Assembly (NCBI GenBank): GCA_032158295.1
Contig: JASTWB010000067.1
Coordinates: 1 to 64,000, forward strand
From: Pycnopodia helianthoides
Taxonomy: Eukaryota > Echinodermata > Asteroidea > Forcipulatida > Asteriidae
Direction of reading: 5' to 3'
Length of the DNA stretch: 64,000 nucleotides
Positions 34,501-46,300 of the stretch are shown one piece after another; positions within the stretch are counted from its first letter, which is position 1, and each line of letters opens with the position of its first letter. The translations under genes were made by a program, and so were the position numbers. Under the pieces are notes generated by a model. That model searched no databases and had not been told where the DNA came from. It saw only the letters and a program-made list of their open reading frames with translations.

Positions 34501-36711
34501 GTTTGTTCTGTTTCGTAATTACCTTCTTTTTGACAGCGACTGCTGTCGTTACCTTTGGTTTCTTTGGTTTCTGAGAGAAGAAAAAAAACCAATAATAATT
34601 ACTCTGTAGTTCCATTACAAATGATCCATATTTTACATAGTGATTGTTTTTTTTTTACGTTCAGGCCGTTCCAATTGTATTAGTTGGTTTATTGATCGCG
34701 GCGACCGATTTTCTTACAATGGGATTTTCTATATTGGCATGCCTTTTCCAGCTGTTTTGGTATGACATTCAGTACTTATTGAAACACGACGTACGTTTAA
34801 TGATATCCCTTTCCCTTTATTCAGTACCTTATCGCCCTGTTGAACCATACCGGACATACAAACTTACCTTGGTCGTAACTGCAGTTTTCTTAGAGGCCGC
34901 CTCCTTTTTCTTTTTACTCTTTGGCGGGCGAGTGGTCACTTCAGAATTGCTCCTCTTCCCCGCTTGAATCGACTTTGGTTTCTTAGTCTGCCAGTAAAAA
35001 ATAAAAAAAATTAGAGCATCTAATTGTACGCAAGTACTGAGAGATTTAGTCGTTCCCAATAGAGAAAATTGAAATGAAAGAGGAAGAAACATTGTTAATC
35101 CTCACTTTGTGTATCCCAACATAATTATGCAAACGGCACGATGAAAAAAATGCAAAAGAAAACAAACCTGTGAAAATCGGAACTCAATTGGTCGTCGAAA
35201 TTGTGAGAGAATAAATAATGATAAATAGAAAATCATCTCATTTTCTTTGTACCTGCACAAGTTGTTCCATTGGCGCTGGCGCCGGTCTTCCTTCAATAAT
35301 GTGTTCGTACTGAATCATCCTGCCGTTGGTAGCTTCAACCTGAATATAAAAGTAAGGACATAACACAAACTTGTAAAACAATACAGTAGGGTAGATGGCT
35401 TTAGCTTTCGTTCCAAACCGGGCCTTCTTCAGAGGCATTAACAGGTACAAACAAATAGTCATATCCATTTACAGAAAAAGGAGTATAAGGATGAGATATA
35501 GAAAAAGCGGGAAAATTATAGCCAATCAAAGTTTCTGTTTTAGAAACACTCGGTGCGACTGACGCATTTCACTTATGCGCACCCTCTTACTATTAATGAG
35601 TATAATGGTATCGTCGAGGTACGTCGAAAGACAACATGGCGGATATTACCGTTCATTACTAATTCGGGATAAAAAAAAACTTTTTTTTTCACAGTTAAAA
35701 ATACAATTTGTTCAACAGTTGGAAAGTGATTTAGATGCATATGACTCTTCTACATAATTATATTTAACGGTTGACTTATGTTCAAATGTTCTTTTAAAGG
35801 AACATTACAGAATTGGTAAGAAAAAAACTTGTAAAATATACTTTTTGATCACAGATTTACATAGAACTTACACGGTCTAATGATGATGATAGTAGAAAAC
35901 ATCTCTTGAAATATTTCTGTCTGAAATGCCATACTTGATGAGAAATGAACAAACTAATTTTTCGATTGGAGTTTATCGCTCAGTGAGCGTTTTATTCATT
36001 TGTTGATTCTATATGATTTCATGCAAATGTGTAATCGCTTTTTCACTATTTTCTCGTGACCCAGATGGCCGATCGATCTCAAACTTCTACAGGTTTGTCA
36101 GTTTATGTATATGGTGGATTACATAAAGTGCTTACACTGCCATCAACTGTTTTGTTAGCAAAAACTAATTCTGTAATGTTCCTTTAAAGTGCATTTAAAA
36201 TTTATTGTCGTGAGTTAAGTTTTAGTGTGACTCGGCTTCTAGTGTGACCGCACGGGGGGGTCTTCACGTTCCTTTTCCAATAAATTCACAAGGCATAATT
36301 TACAATAGTTGATTTAAAATAAATCATAATATGAACTTGATTGAACCGCATATTCACAATAAGACTATCTGTGTTACTCACCTCGCATTTAAAACGATCG
36401 TTGACCTCCACGGTAATTGTATCGCCCATGGAACCGTCATCTTTTTTGCAAATCACGTCATCACCTTTCTCCAAGTTTTCTGGGTGTCGTAACAATGGCC
36501 AATCTGTTACTTTGAGGTCAAACTTGAGCTTCCGCCGACTCTCCGGTACACGAATTCGCTTATTCAAAACAAAACTATCGAGAACAGACGAAAAACCACT
36601 CCAGTGTAATTTGGAAGAAACCTCTCCAAGGCTTAAAACTGTACAAGGCAACCAAACTCCGCAAGCCGGATCTGGTGCTTGAACTTTATCACCGACTTTG
36701 AATAATGCCAT
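31564..36711 (-). CDS. Tudor/MBT-like, tandem-repeat, BEN-like domain protein (5 exons, 1000 aa)
   Basis: Exons at 36711-36382, 35339-35253, 34987-34868, 34570-34523 and 33981-31564 are all phase 0 with good GT-AG sites and together give 1000 aa, ending in TGA at 31564-31566. Residues 1-60 (VGDKVQAPDPACGVWLPCTV, LHWSGFSSVLDSFV) resemble a Tudor/MBT-type chromatin reader. Exons 3-4 add a Lys/Pro-rich linker with likely nuclear-localisation signals (PPKSKKKKEAASKK, KPKKPK). Residues about 284-778 are about 18 copies of a 28-aa Ser/Thr/Ala/Pro/His-rich repeat. A CDGC and short coiled coil follow near 852-870. The C-terminal 85 residues (ARKLASCLFLDSERVGANCR, GKSSLDKSRL) fit a BEN domain, which in other proteins binds DNA or corepressors. 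I infer a nuclear chromatin or transcription factor. Overlapping frames are also open across the 84-bp repeats, but splice phase and the conserved ends select this one. Confidence 0.75.
32235..33715 (-). repeat. 84-bp coding minisatellite (about 18 copies of a 28-aa repeat)
   Basis: The period is exactly 84 bp, so unit gain or loss keeps the frame. Units differ at a few linked sites: Asn/Lys in CQS(N/K)QST, His/Asn in TS(H/N)VL, Leu/Arg in HA(L/R)CPP and Val/Glu in HP(V/E)AS. Like variants cluster in neighbouring units, a sign of recent unequal exchange. Copy number is likely polymorphic, and a short-read or collapsed assembly could misstate it. Confidence 0.95.
33969..34220. repeat. Duplicated intron 4 / exon 5 acceptor, ~128-bp period
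   Basis: The end of intron 4 with the first bases of exon 5 (ATAAAAGCTGCCTGAAAGAG on the plus strand) occurs at 33970 and again at 34098, followed by matching AT-rich sequence. The distal copy keeps the acceptor AG but its exon-like part is short, so it is a potential decoy acceptor. Confidence 0.9.
35794..36187. mobile_element. MITE, 394 bp, TTAAAGGAACATTACAGAAT ends (copy 1)
   Basis: Inverted ends TTAAAGGAACATTACAGAAT and ATTCTGTAATGTTCCTTTAA. An equally long copy in the same orientation lies at 54742-55135. This one is in intron 1 of the Tudor-BEN gene. The interior words TTTTCTCGTGAC and AGTTTATCGCTCAGTGAGCG are shared with it. Possible target duplication is TTAA or TA, part of the termini. 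Confidence 0.92.
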
Positions 36712-36769
36712 AACGTCAACGGATTTCGCCAGAAAGATAGTGACAGTATTTTTTGAAGAAGCAGCTTTA

Positions 36770-36807
36770 TAGACCCGTGCTAACGCGCGTGCTAACGCGT
36801 GGGTCTA
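36770..36807. promoter_or_regulatory. CpG-rich palindromic tandem motif upstream of the Tudor-BEN start
   Basis: About 60 bp before the ATG, two tandem copies of CGTGCTAACGCG are enclosed by TAGACCC and its inverse GGGTCTA. The position and CpG content suggest a promoter-proximal factor site. No TATA box is evident. This is inference from position only. Confidence 0.3.
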
Positions 36808-36964
36808 GCAACGCAAATGTTTACGTCAACTTTGTTGTTGGGTACGCGTACCTCGTATAAAGTTGTGCGGGTGGAGGAGGGAGGGGGGATATTAACAATG
36901 GAATCAGTTGGGGTGAGCAAAATCTTTATGTGAATGACTCACACTGAAATGAATAAATAAAGTA

Positions 36965-37243
36965 AGTAATGGTAGAAAGGGTTCCTTAAAATATTTCTGC
37001 CTAAAATGCTATCGTTTCTGAGAAACAAGTAAAACAATAGAAATTAAATTATTGCGCGCGATAATTTGAAAAAAAACAGAAAACACATAAGAACTCTTTT
37101 CACTATTTTCTCGTGACTTCGATGACCAATTGAGCTCAAATTTTCATAGGTTTGTTATTTCATGTATATGGTTAATCACACAAAACATGAACTTTGTTTG
37201 CAACTGTTTTGTCAGCTCTACCAATCCTGTATAATACCTTTAA
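36965..37243. mobile_element. Related MITE, left end missing
   Basis: It matches the interior and right end of the 35794-36187 family (ATATTTCTGCCTAAAATGCTAT, TTTTCTCGTGACTTCGATGA, and an ending CCTTTAA) but is diverged. The inverted left end is not preserved. Confidence 0.65.
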
Positions 37244-38374
37244 GAGATACATGTACATTGCTTCAAAATATAAAGACGTACTACTGTTATATAATTCAGC
37301 TAAAAACAACCTAAGGTCTCTTGTTGTTGATGTTATACTGATTTTCAATTTTTTTTTAATTTCTGTTTCAAAACCTTGTAATTTAACACCCGATGCCGTC
37401 ATCGTGACGTAACGACTTTTGGATCATCTACTGGTTATTTTCTTCCTGCAAAGTTTCAAGTTAATGTAAGCTTCACAACCATGCGTTTTCTTGCGGACAA
37501 TCGACTTTTACAAATATTTACGACTTCAGAAGATATCTAACCGAAGGGTGGTTTAATGTAATACATAGTACTTAGCCATATTTGTTCAAACCCAAACTTT
37601 AAAAACATCTTCTAAATAACGATTGGCAATAGTTCTGAAATATTATTCTTTTTTCATCTATTTGCTCAACAGGCATATCTAAGGTCTCCAAAGTCTTGTC
37701 ATGAGTTACATTATACATCCTTTTAAAATGGATACATGGCATACAGGTTTTCTACATAGAAAAAAAAGCAACTTCTGAGTTTGATGTTGAACAATACCAT
37801 GCCGCAATAATTCTTGAATGCGGGTTGGTGCGTACTTGAGCACAGAAAAGGCTCTAGAGGTGTTTGGTGGGAGCTTGTGTGAGCTTTAGACATTAAGCAA
37901 CAAGACAAGGGGTTGTTTCTAACCCCCATGATACCCTTGCATTAAATAAAACTTTAAAAAGGGACTATGATGTTTAACAATGGAGTGCCGCGTTAAACTT
38001 TCAATTCCTCTGCCACTGTGATTTATGTAAGCTGTGGTTTGAGTAGAACGCAAAGGGAGACATCAATACAATGGTTCAAATAACCTTTACATTGGCCAGA
38101 CCATGCGCCGTACGTATTGTGTGAAGTCTCTGTTAAGTTTGCCGAGAAGGAGTTGGGAAGAAGAAACCGCAGAAGAGAGGAAAAAATAAATAAAGCAGAA
38201 GCGGTAGTTTAAAGAAAGTAACTACATTGTACGTGATCCACATTGTACTCTGGTATACTGGTTATGTTCTGTGTACGTGATTTTATCTATAATTCATGAA
38301 AAAGTAAAGGTTCTATAATAAGAACTCTCATCAAGTTATGTACATGTACATTCACGTTCTGCTGCGCAACGTTC
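37244..38374. other. Non-coding interval, no gene recognised
   Basis: No supported exon or RNA gene. The last part may hold the left end of the Tc1-like element starting before 38375, but I could not match inverted ends. Confidence 0.4.
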
Positions 38375-39151
38375 ATGGCTCGAATTGCTCAACACGTAAG
38401 GGTCCGCATAATATTGCTTTGGAAGAAAGGTTTCCACGCTGAACAAATCCGGAAAAAACTTGCCGAAGAGGACATATGTCATTCCCGGCAAGGTATTCAG
38501 TACGTAATTTTAAGATTTAAAAGTAGACGCAATATTGGAAACAAACCTAGGTCTGGTCGACCCAAAAGAATATCTGGACATCTTCTCGAATACATTGACC
38601 AGAAACTGACCGAAAATGATGAAGCCACTTCGGTAGATTTACAAGTAGCTCTTCGAGTTGAAACTGGAGTAAATTTCCCTTTATCTACGATAAGGTTGAC
38701 GCGGAGAAGGCTTGGTTGGGTGAAGACTGGTGTTCGTTACTGTCAGCTCATAAGACACGTAAACAGGCAGAAACGACTTTTGTATGCTTTAGAGTGTTTG
38801 AGAAACAATGAGACATTTCAGAATGTAATTTTCACCGACGAGTCGTCAATAGAAATCGACCGACACAGCCGACTAACCTTCAGAAAGATCGGCGATGTAG
38901 GTGAAGACATCGTCTGTGGAAGAAAGCTGAAGCCCAAACCGAAACACCCAGCAAAGGTTCATGTTTGGGCGGGAATTTCTGTCTGCGGAGCAACGAAGAT
39001 CCTTCTTTTTGGCGGCATCATGAAGAAAGAGTTTTACTCAAGCGAGATCCTGGAAAAGGGTCTTAAACCCTTTCTCCTAAGAAAATATCCCGAAGGACAT
39101 CGCTTCATGCAGGACAATGATCCTAAAGTAAGTACAGTTCCACGTTTTTGA
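38375..39151 (+). CDS. Tc1/mariner-like transposase, C-terminally truncated or spliced
   Basis: The ATG at 38375 opens a 258-codon frame. Residues 1-110 form the paired helix-turn-helix DNA-binding region (GNKPRSGRPKRISGH as the linker motif). The catalytic DDE domain follows: the first Asp is in VIFTDESSIEID, then HVWAGISVCGATKILLFGG, and the second Asp in FMQDNDPK. The usual HTS and third acidic residue are absent. At that point the DNA reads GATCCTAAA/GTAAGT, a good splice donor, so an intron may interrupt the gene; I found no convincing last exon downstream to 39900. Full-length relatives have about 340 residues. It is either an intron-bearing element with its last exon lost, or a host-captured fragment. 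Confidence 0.85.
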   Translation: MARIAQHVRVRIILLWKKGFHAEQIRKKLAEEDICHSRQGIQYVILRFKSRRNIGNKPRSGRPKRISGHLLEYIDQKLTENDEATSVDLQVALRVETGVNFPLSTIRLTRRRLGWVKTGVRYCQLIRHVNRQKRLLYALECLRNNETFQNVIFTDESSIEIDRHSRLTFRKIGDVGEDIVCGRKLKPKPKHPAKVHVWAGISVCGATKILLFGGIMKKEFYSSEILEKGLKPFLLRKYPEGHRFMQDNDPKVSTVPRF

Positions 39152-39894
39152 AGAAAAAAAAGTTGTTTCTAATAAGAAGACATCGTCAACGGAATTTTTT
39201 GGCAAAGAGTCTGCGTTTTCCATCACTGTGTGTATTTTTTAACAGAGGAAGGGGAGGTGTCGCATACCCCAAGTAAAAACTAAACATTGTAAATCTATTA
39301 AAAGTGAAACGTTGGTCCTTTCTGGGGTGTCAGGACACTTTGTACCTTGGACACTTCATACCTTCTTACAAGACACTTTGTAGACTGCTACCAAATGGAT
39401 CAACAACTCCAGCCTTCCAAGCTAGACAGCTCGCTGACATTGGCTGAGACTGACCGGGTTGCAGATATTGGACCAAACCATCACAATACGTTAAAGCATT
39501 TTATGCACCAAACATTAACAATCATGCACATGTAAGTACAGGTGCATGTACCATAAATGTGTTATTCTGAAAACCCGGTATAGCAAAATGTTTGTGATGA
39601 TTTGCTCTCAACCATTTTTTTTTTTTGGGGGGGGGGTTAAATTCCAGGCTCACTGATGGGATTCATTTTCAGAATTTCTGGATTAATTTTTGTTGATGAA
39701 AATATCATTGTCACAATAAACATGATAAAACCATGACTAAACCTAGTAGAGACAAGAAATGTGTCATAAAATGCACAGTTTCTTTTTCTCTTTCTTGTGT
39801 TTACTGCAAATCGACTGAACCCTTGGCCGTAAGCCACAGGCAATAATTGGAAGCCCCCTTTGTACATATGAGTACATGCACAGTGCATGATACA
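39152..39894. other. Non-coding interval after the transposase
   Basis: It holds a short tandem of GGACACTTTGTACC/GGACACTTCATACC words at 39334-39375, a T/G homopolymer tract at 39615-39640, and no recognised gene. A missing transposase last exon was looked for and not seen. Confidence 0.4.
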
Positions 39895-41849
39895 TACATA
39901 TCATACATACATACATATCAGCATTTATATGAGGCGCCTTTTTCCCAAGGTTACAAAGCGCCTACAGAAGATGCAACAAAGAAATCCAAACTCAAGATGT
40001 TCCAATGTAAAGTGAAGTAAACGAGTCAAGTATTTCTGTACAAGTGAGTCTTAAGTAGTTTCTTGAATTGTTTATGTGAAGTTGCATGGCGAAGATGTGA
40101 TGGTAATGAGTTCCACAGGTTTGGAGCGCTAGCAGAAAAAGCACGCGAACCAGCTCTGGAGACGGTGCGATGTACAGCCAAGAGGTTCTCTGAGGAAGAG
40201 CGAAGGGAACGCGGTGGGACATACGGTTGTAGCATGTCGGATATGTATGATGGTGACTGGTGGGCAAGGGATTTGAAGACATGAAGACAAAGTTTGAAGT
40301 CAATTCTGTTTGAGATGGGCAGCCAGTGCAATTTATGAAGTAGTGGTGAAATGTTGTCATGACGACCGGTCTTAAAGATGAGTCTGGCTGCTTTATTCTG
40401 AACTTTCTGGAGACGATTTATGTTTTTCTTTGTGATTACTTTCAAAAGCGAGTTGCAGTAATCTAGTCTTGACAGCACAAGTGATCTAACAACGGAATGA
40501 CATGTATCCTCATCGATGTATGGACGTATCTTAGCGATATTTCGTAGGTGAAAGTTGGTGTTCTTACTCATTTGTGCAACATGATCATCCATTGACATCC
40601 TGGCATCAAACACAACTCCCAGATTTCGTACCGATTTGGCAGGTGAAATAGTTGTGTTTTCAAAAGTAAACTTGAGGTGACCAAGAGCTTTACTGGCAGT
40701 TTTGGAGGAAATTATGATGAAATCAGTTTTATCCGCGTTAAGTTTGAGTTTGTTGGCCACCATCCAATGCTGAATGTCTTTCACACAAGTAGATAAATTG
40801 AACAATGCACATTCTGCATCTAACGGGATCTTTGGGTCGATGATGGAGTATATCTGAATATCATCAGCGTACATGTGATATAACATATTGTGCTTACGTA
40901 GAATTTCCCCAATTGGGACTGTGTAAAGTGTAAAAGACAAAGGTCCAATAACAGAGCCCTGCGGGGTGCCGTAGTCAAGATTAGTGGTAGTTGAGTCCGC
41001 TCCAGGAACATGAACATGGTTAGTACGACAGTTGAAATAAGATGAAAACCATTGCAAGGCATTACCGGATATACCAAAGCTATCTTGAAAGCGGTGGAGC
41101 ATGATGTCATGGTCTAGCGTATCAAACGCCGCTGAGAGATCCAACATAAACAAAATAGCTTTTTGTTGATCAATTGCTTTGAGAACGTGATCCTGTACAC
41201 TGAGGAGGGCAGTTTCTGTGCTATGTGAATTGCGGTATGCTGACTGGAGTGGTTCAAACAGGTTATGATGATTAATGTGCTCAGTAAGTCTAGCAGAGAC
41301 AACTTTTTCAATGTATTTTGATATTGATGAGATGCTGGATACAGGACGGTAATTCTTTAGATCATTCCTGTCAAGTGATGATTTCTTCAAGACAGGAGTC
41401 ACAATAGCATGGCCTAAAGAATTCGGAAACACACCCTGCTCGAGGGAAGCGTTCACCACTGCTGTCAGTTTGGGAAGAATGACTGATGAATGTCTTTTCA
41501 GCAGCCATGTTGGCAGTGGGTCCAAAGCACACGTCTTGGTTGGTGACTTCATGATGATCCTTAAAAGGTCATCTTCAGTGACTGGACGAAAATCATGTAG
41601 GAGAGAACCATGAGAAGGAAACTTTCTTCCTTCCAGAGAAGACGATGGATCAATGTGGACATCATCAATTATGTTTCGAATCTTCTTCACTTTGTTCAAG
41701 AAGAACTCGCTGAACTTCTTTGCAAGTTCCTTCGGACAGTCATTCACAGGAAGAACTCTTGAGTTACTGTTAAGAAGCGTGAAGTTTCTCAGTGTAATAT
41801 TGTTTCTTAGCAGAGAGAAGCACATCTTTAACGTGTTGTTTTGAAACAT
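39895..41849 (-). mobile_element. 5'-truncated L2/CR1-like LINE with reverse transcriptase
   Basis: The minus-strand frame 41849-40026 (607 aa) is uninterrupted. It contains the reverse-transcriptase blocks in order: LKNYRPVSSISSISKYIEKV, LDLSAAFDTLDHD, YGTPQGSVIGPLSFTLY and the catalytic HMYADDIQIYS, then a thumb region (RLDYCNSLL, QNKAARLI, LHWLPI) and the C-terminal LWNSLPSHLR segment typical of the CR1/L2/Jockey group. The apurinic endonuclease that should precede it is absent, so the copy is truncated. The 3' tail contains AAGCGCTTTGTAACC-like sequence and ends in a TGTA microsatellite (plus 39895-39915), as is usual in this group. The open frame implies a young insertion. Confidence 0.92.
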
Positions 41850-43348
41850 TGTATGCTTCTAGGTCATGTGGAGATTTTCTTTTACGCCACTTGCGCTCAA
41901 GACACCGTACACAATGGAATGTTTGGGCGTGTCAACACAAATGTCTAGGCCTAGTTCTGGCGTGTATAAAAGTCTGTCAAAAGCATCCATTGACAGCTTT
42001 TACATCAATTGAAGTTGAAAATAAAATCTTAAAAAATGCAGTTATCCTGACATTATTTTATTTATGTAACTGTGCAAAATGTATAATATTGGTATGTATC
42101 TACATGTAGGCCTCTCAAGCTAGAGTATTGAGCAAAGTTGACTCAGTTTGTGATCTGTACTCACCTTATCACTGTGCACTGTTAACCACCATCAGTTGTC
42201 ATACATAGATACCTCTCCCTTGTCTGTAGTACTGTCAGGATTGTCCCTTGTTTTATTGCAAACAAACTGAAGTCTTATTTCCGTGTAGAAAGCAGGACGC
42301 TTGCTGTACATGTAGCAAGGCATGTACAGCCAGTGTGTTCCCAGACGCTTGATCAATACAGTACATACTGAATCTACAATGTACGACTGTACTGGGTGTT
42401 GACAATGAACTTGAATGTCAAAGGTCATCCAGCTAGTGGGTTCCAGAATCATCAAACTAAAAGTGGTGTATATTTCATGGCAACAATATTGCGTTACAAT
42501 AACCATGTGTTATATCAACATATTAGGACAAATGCTTCACATGAATCAGAACCAAACATATTTCTCTACAAGATGAAAGTTTATTTTCTGACTCGCCACT
42601 TGTCAGCTTTACCATAAAAAAGATCATTACTAGACCTGCAACTATGTTTTCAAAACTTTTTTAGCTTTTATTTTAAGAACAAATTAAAAAACTTTTGACA
42701 AGTATGAATAAATAATCATATTAAAAAACATTTGTCAACAAACTTTGAACAACACAATAAAGTGCTTCTTGCTTTTGAAATGGCCTTCGCAAGAATCTGA
42801 CCAACAAAATGAACTGGTTGATTGATGTGTTTAATGAAAATTAGGCCAGATAAATGTTTAGGGAACTTTGTGAATTGTTTACTTAGACTATTACTAAATA
42901 ACAACTTGACTGTTCCCAATGTTGGTGAACATAATTTATTCTGACTGAAAAAGTGGCAGGTTAACAGGGGAAGCCATTCTACATTAAGATTGCAATGTAT
43001 GGTACATGTACATGGTTGTAATTGTATTATGATTGTAATGTGGAGGATGGTATAATAAATGTTGGTGCTATCCCATCCAGTGACGCTGTATCTGTTGACT
43101 AGTTATAATTTGAAAAGAGTATTTGTGATACTACAATTCCAAATGTAATATCTGTGGTGGACTATTTTCACTTTTGTTATGTTAACTGGGAAGTGGTGGG
43201 GAAAATAGTTTAACCAAAAACAAAGTATGACCTTTTTTGAACATGTTGGTCGGTGGTGAACGTTTTTTTTCGAGATCAAAGAGGATATTTTTGCAGATCC
43301 TTTTGGTAGCAATAACTAGCTTTAAGATGATTATGAAGGCAATGCAAT
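41850..43348. other. Non-coding interval, no gene recognised
   Basis: Between the LINE and the second satellite A array I see no supported exon or RNA gene. A GTACATGTACATG run lies near 43000-43015. Confidence 0.4.
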
Positions 43349-46300
43349 TCCATGGAAACAAACCATGGTTTGATCTTTGATCCTTCACTTATAACAACTC
43401 TTCCTAATAGACCCCCTACACCCCCTCCCAAATGGAAACAAATCATGTTTTGATCCTTCACTTATAACAACTCTTCCTAATAGACCCCCTACACCCCCTC
43501 CCCCATGGAAACAAATCATGTTTTGATTCTTCACTTATAACAACTCTTCCTAATAGACCCCCTACACCCCCTCCCCCATGGAAACAAATCATGTTTTGAT
43601 CCTAAACTTTTAACAACTCTTCCTAATAGACCCCCTACACACCCCCTCCCCCATGGAAACAAATCATGTTTTGATCCTAAACTTTTAACAACTCTTCCTA
43701 ATAGACCCCCTACACCCCCTCCCCCATGGAAACAAATCATGTTTTGATCCTTCACTTATAACAACTCTTCCTAATATACCCCTACACCCCCCCCCAAGAA
43801 ACAAATCATGTTTTGATCCTTCACTTATAACAACTCTTCCTAATAGACCCCCTAGACCCCCTCCCAAATGGAAACAAATCATGTTTTGATCCTTCACTTA
43901 TAACAACTCTTCCTAATAGACCCCCTACACCCCCTCCCAAATGGAAACAAATCATGTTTTGATCCTTCACTTATAACAACTCTTCCTAATAGACCCCCTA
44001 CACCCCCTCCCCCATGGAAACAAATCATGTTTTGATCCTTCAATTATAACAAATCTTCCTAATAGACCCCCTACACCCCCTCCCCCATGGAAACAAATCA
44101 TGTTTTGATCCTTCACTTATAACAACTCTTCCTAATAGACCCCCTACACCCCCTCCCACATGGAAACAAATCATGTTTTGATCCTTCACTTATAACAACT
44201 CTTCCTAATAGACCCCCTACACCCCCTCCCCCAAGGAAAAAAATCATGTTTTGATCCTTCACTTATAACAACTCTTCCTAATAGACCCCCTACAAGCCCC
44301 CTCCCCCATGGAAACAAATCATGTTTTGATCCTAAACTTTAAACAACTCTTCCTAATAGACCCCCTACGCCCCCCCCCATGGAAACAAATCATGTTTTGA
44401 TCCTTCACTTATAACAACTCTTCCTAAAAGACCCCCTACGCCCCCCCCCCATAGAAACAAATCATGTTTTGATCCTTCACTTATAACAACTCTTCCTAAT
44501 AGACCCCTACAACCCCCCCATGGAAACAAATCATGTTTTGATCCCTCACTTTTAACAACTCTTCCAAAAAGACCCCCTAGATCCCTCCCCCATGCAAACA
44601 AATCATGTTTTGATCCTTCACTTATAACAACTCTTCCTAAAAGACCCCTTACACCCCCCAAGAAACAAATCATGTTTTGATCCTTCACTTATAACAACTC
44701 TTCCTAATAGACCCCCTACACCCCCTCCCCCATGTAAACAAATCATGTTTTGATCCTTCACTTATAACAACTCTTCCTAATAGACCCCCTACACCCCCTC
44801 CCCCATTGAAACTTATCATGTTTTAATCCTTCACTTGTAACAACTCTTCCTAATAGACCCCCTAACACCCCCTCCCCCATGGAAACAAATCATGTTTTGA
44901 TCCTTCACTTGTAACAACTCTTCCTAATAGACCCCCTACACCCCCCCCATGGAAACAAATCATGTTTTGATCCTTCACTTTTAACACCTCGTCCTAATAG
45001 ACCCCTATGCCCCCTCCCCCATTGAAACTTATCATGTTTTAATCCTTCACTTGTAACAACTCTTCCTAATAGACCCCCTACACCCCCCTCCCCATGGAAA
45101 CAAATCATGTTTTGATCCTTCACTTGTAACAACTCTTCCTAATAGACCCCCTACACCCCCTCCCCCATGGAAACAAATCATGTTTTGATCCTTCACTTGT
45201 AACAACTCTTCCTAATAGACCCCCTACACCCCCTCCCCCATTGAAACTTATCATGTTTTAATCCTTCACTTGTAACAACTCTTCCTAATAGACCCCCTAC
45301 GCCCCCCCCCCATGGAAACAAATCATGTTTTGATCCTTCACTTTTAACACCTCGTCCTAATAGACCCCTATGCCCCCTCCCCCATTGAAACTATCATGTT
45401 TTAATCCTTCACTTGTAACAACTCTTCCTAATAGACCCCCTACAACCCCCTCCCCCATGGAAACAAATCATGTTTTGATCCTTCACTTGTAACAACTCTT
45501 CCTAATAGACCCCCTACACCCCCTCCCCCATGGAAACAAATCATGTTTTGATCCTTCACTTATAACAACTCTTCCTAATAGACCCCCTACACCCTCCAAG
45601 AAACAAATCATGTTTTGATCCTTCACTTATAACAACTCTTCCTAATAGACCCCCTACACCCCCTCCCCCATGGAAACAAATCATGTTTTGATCCTTCACT
45701 TATAACAACTCTTCCTAAAAGACCCCCTTCGCACCCTCCCCCCATGGAAACAAATCATGTTTTAATCCTTCACTTGTAACAACTCTTCCTAATAGACCCC
45801 CTGTGCCCCCCCCCCCCCCATTTAAACAAATCATGTTTTGATTCTTCACTTATAACAACTCTTCCAAAAAGACCCCTTCGCACCCTCCCCCCATGGAAAC
45901 AAATCATGTTTTGATCCTTCACTTATAACAACTCTTCCTAAAGACCCCCTTCGCACCCTCCCCCCATGGAAACAAATCATGTTTTAATCCTTCACTTGTA
46001 ACAACTCTTCCTAATAGACCCCCTACATCCCCTCCCCCATGGAAACAAATCATGTTTTGATCCATCACTTATAACAACTCTTCCTAATAGACCCCTACAC
46101 CCCTTCCCCCATGGAAACAAATCATGTTTTAATCCTTCACTTGTAACAACTCTTCCTAATAGATCCCCTACGACCCTCCCCCATGGAAACAAATCATGTT
46201 TGGATCCTTCACTTATAACAACTCTTCCTAATAGACCCTCTACACCCCCTCCCCCATGGAAACAAATCATGTTTTGATCCTTCACTTATAACAACTCTTC

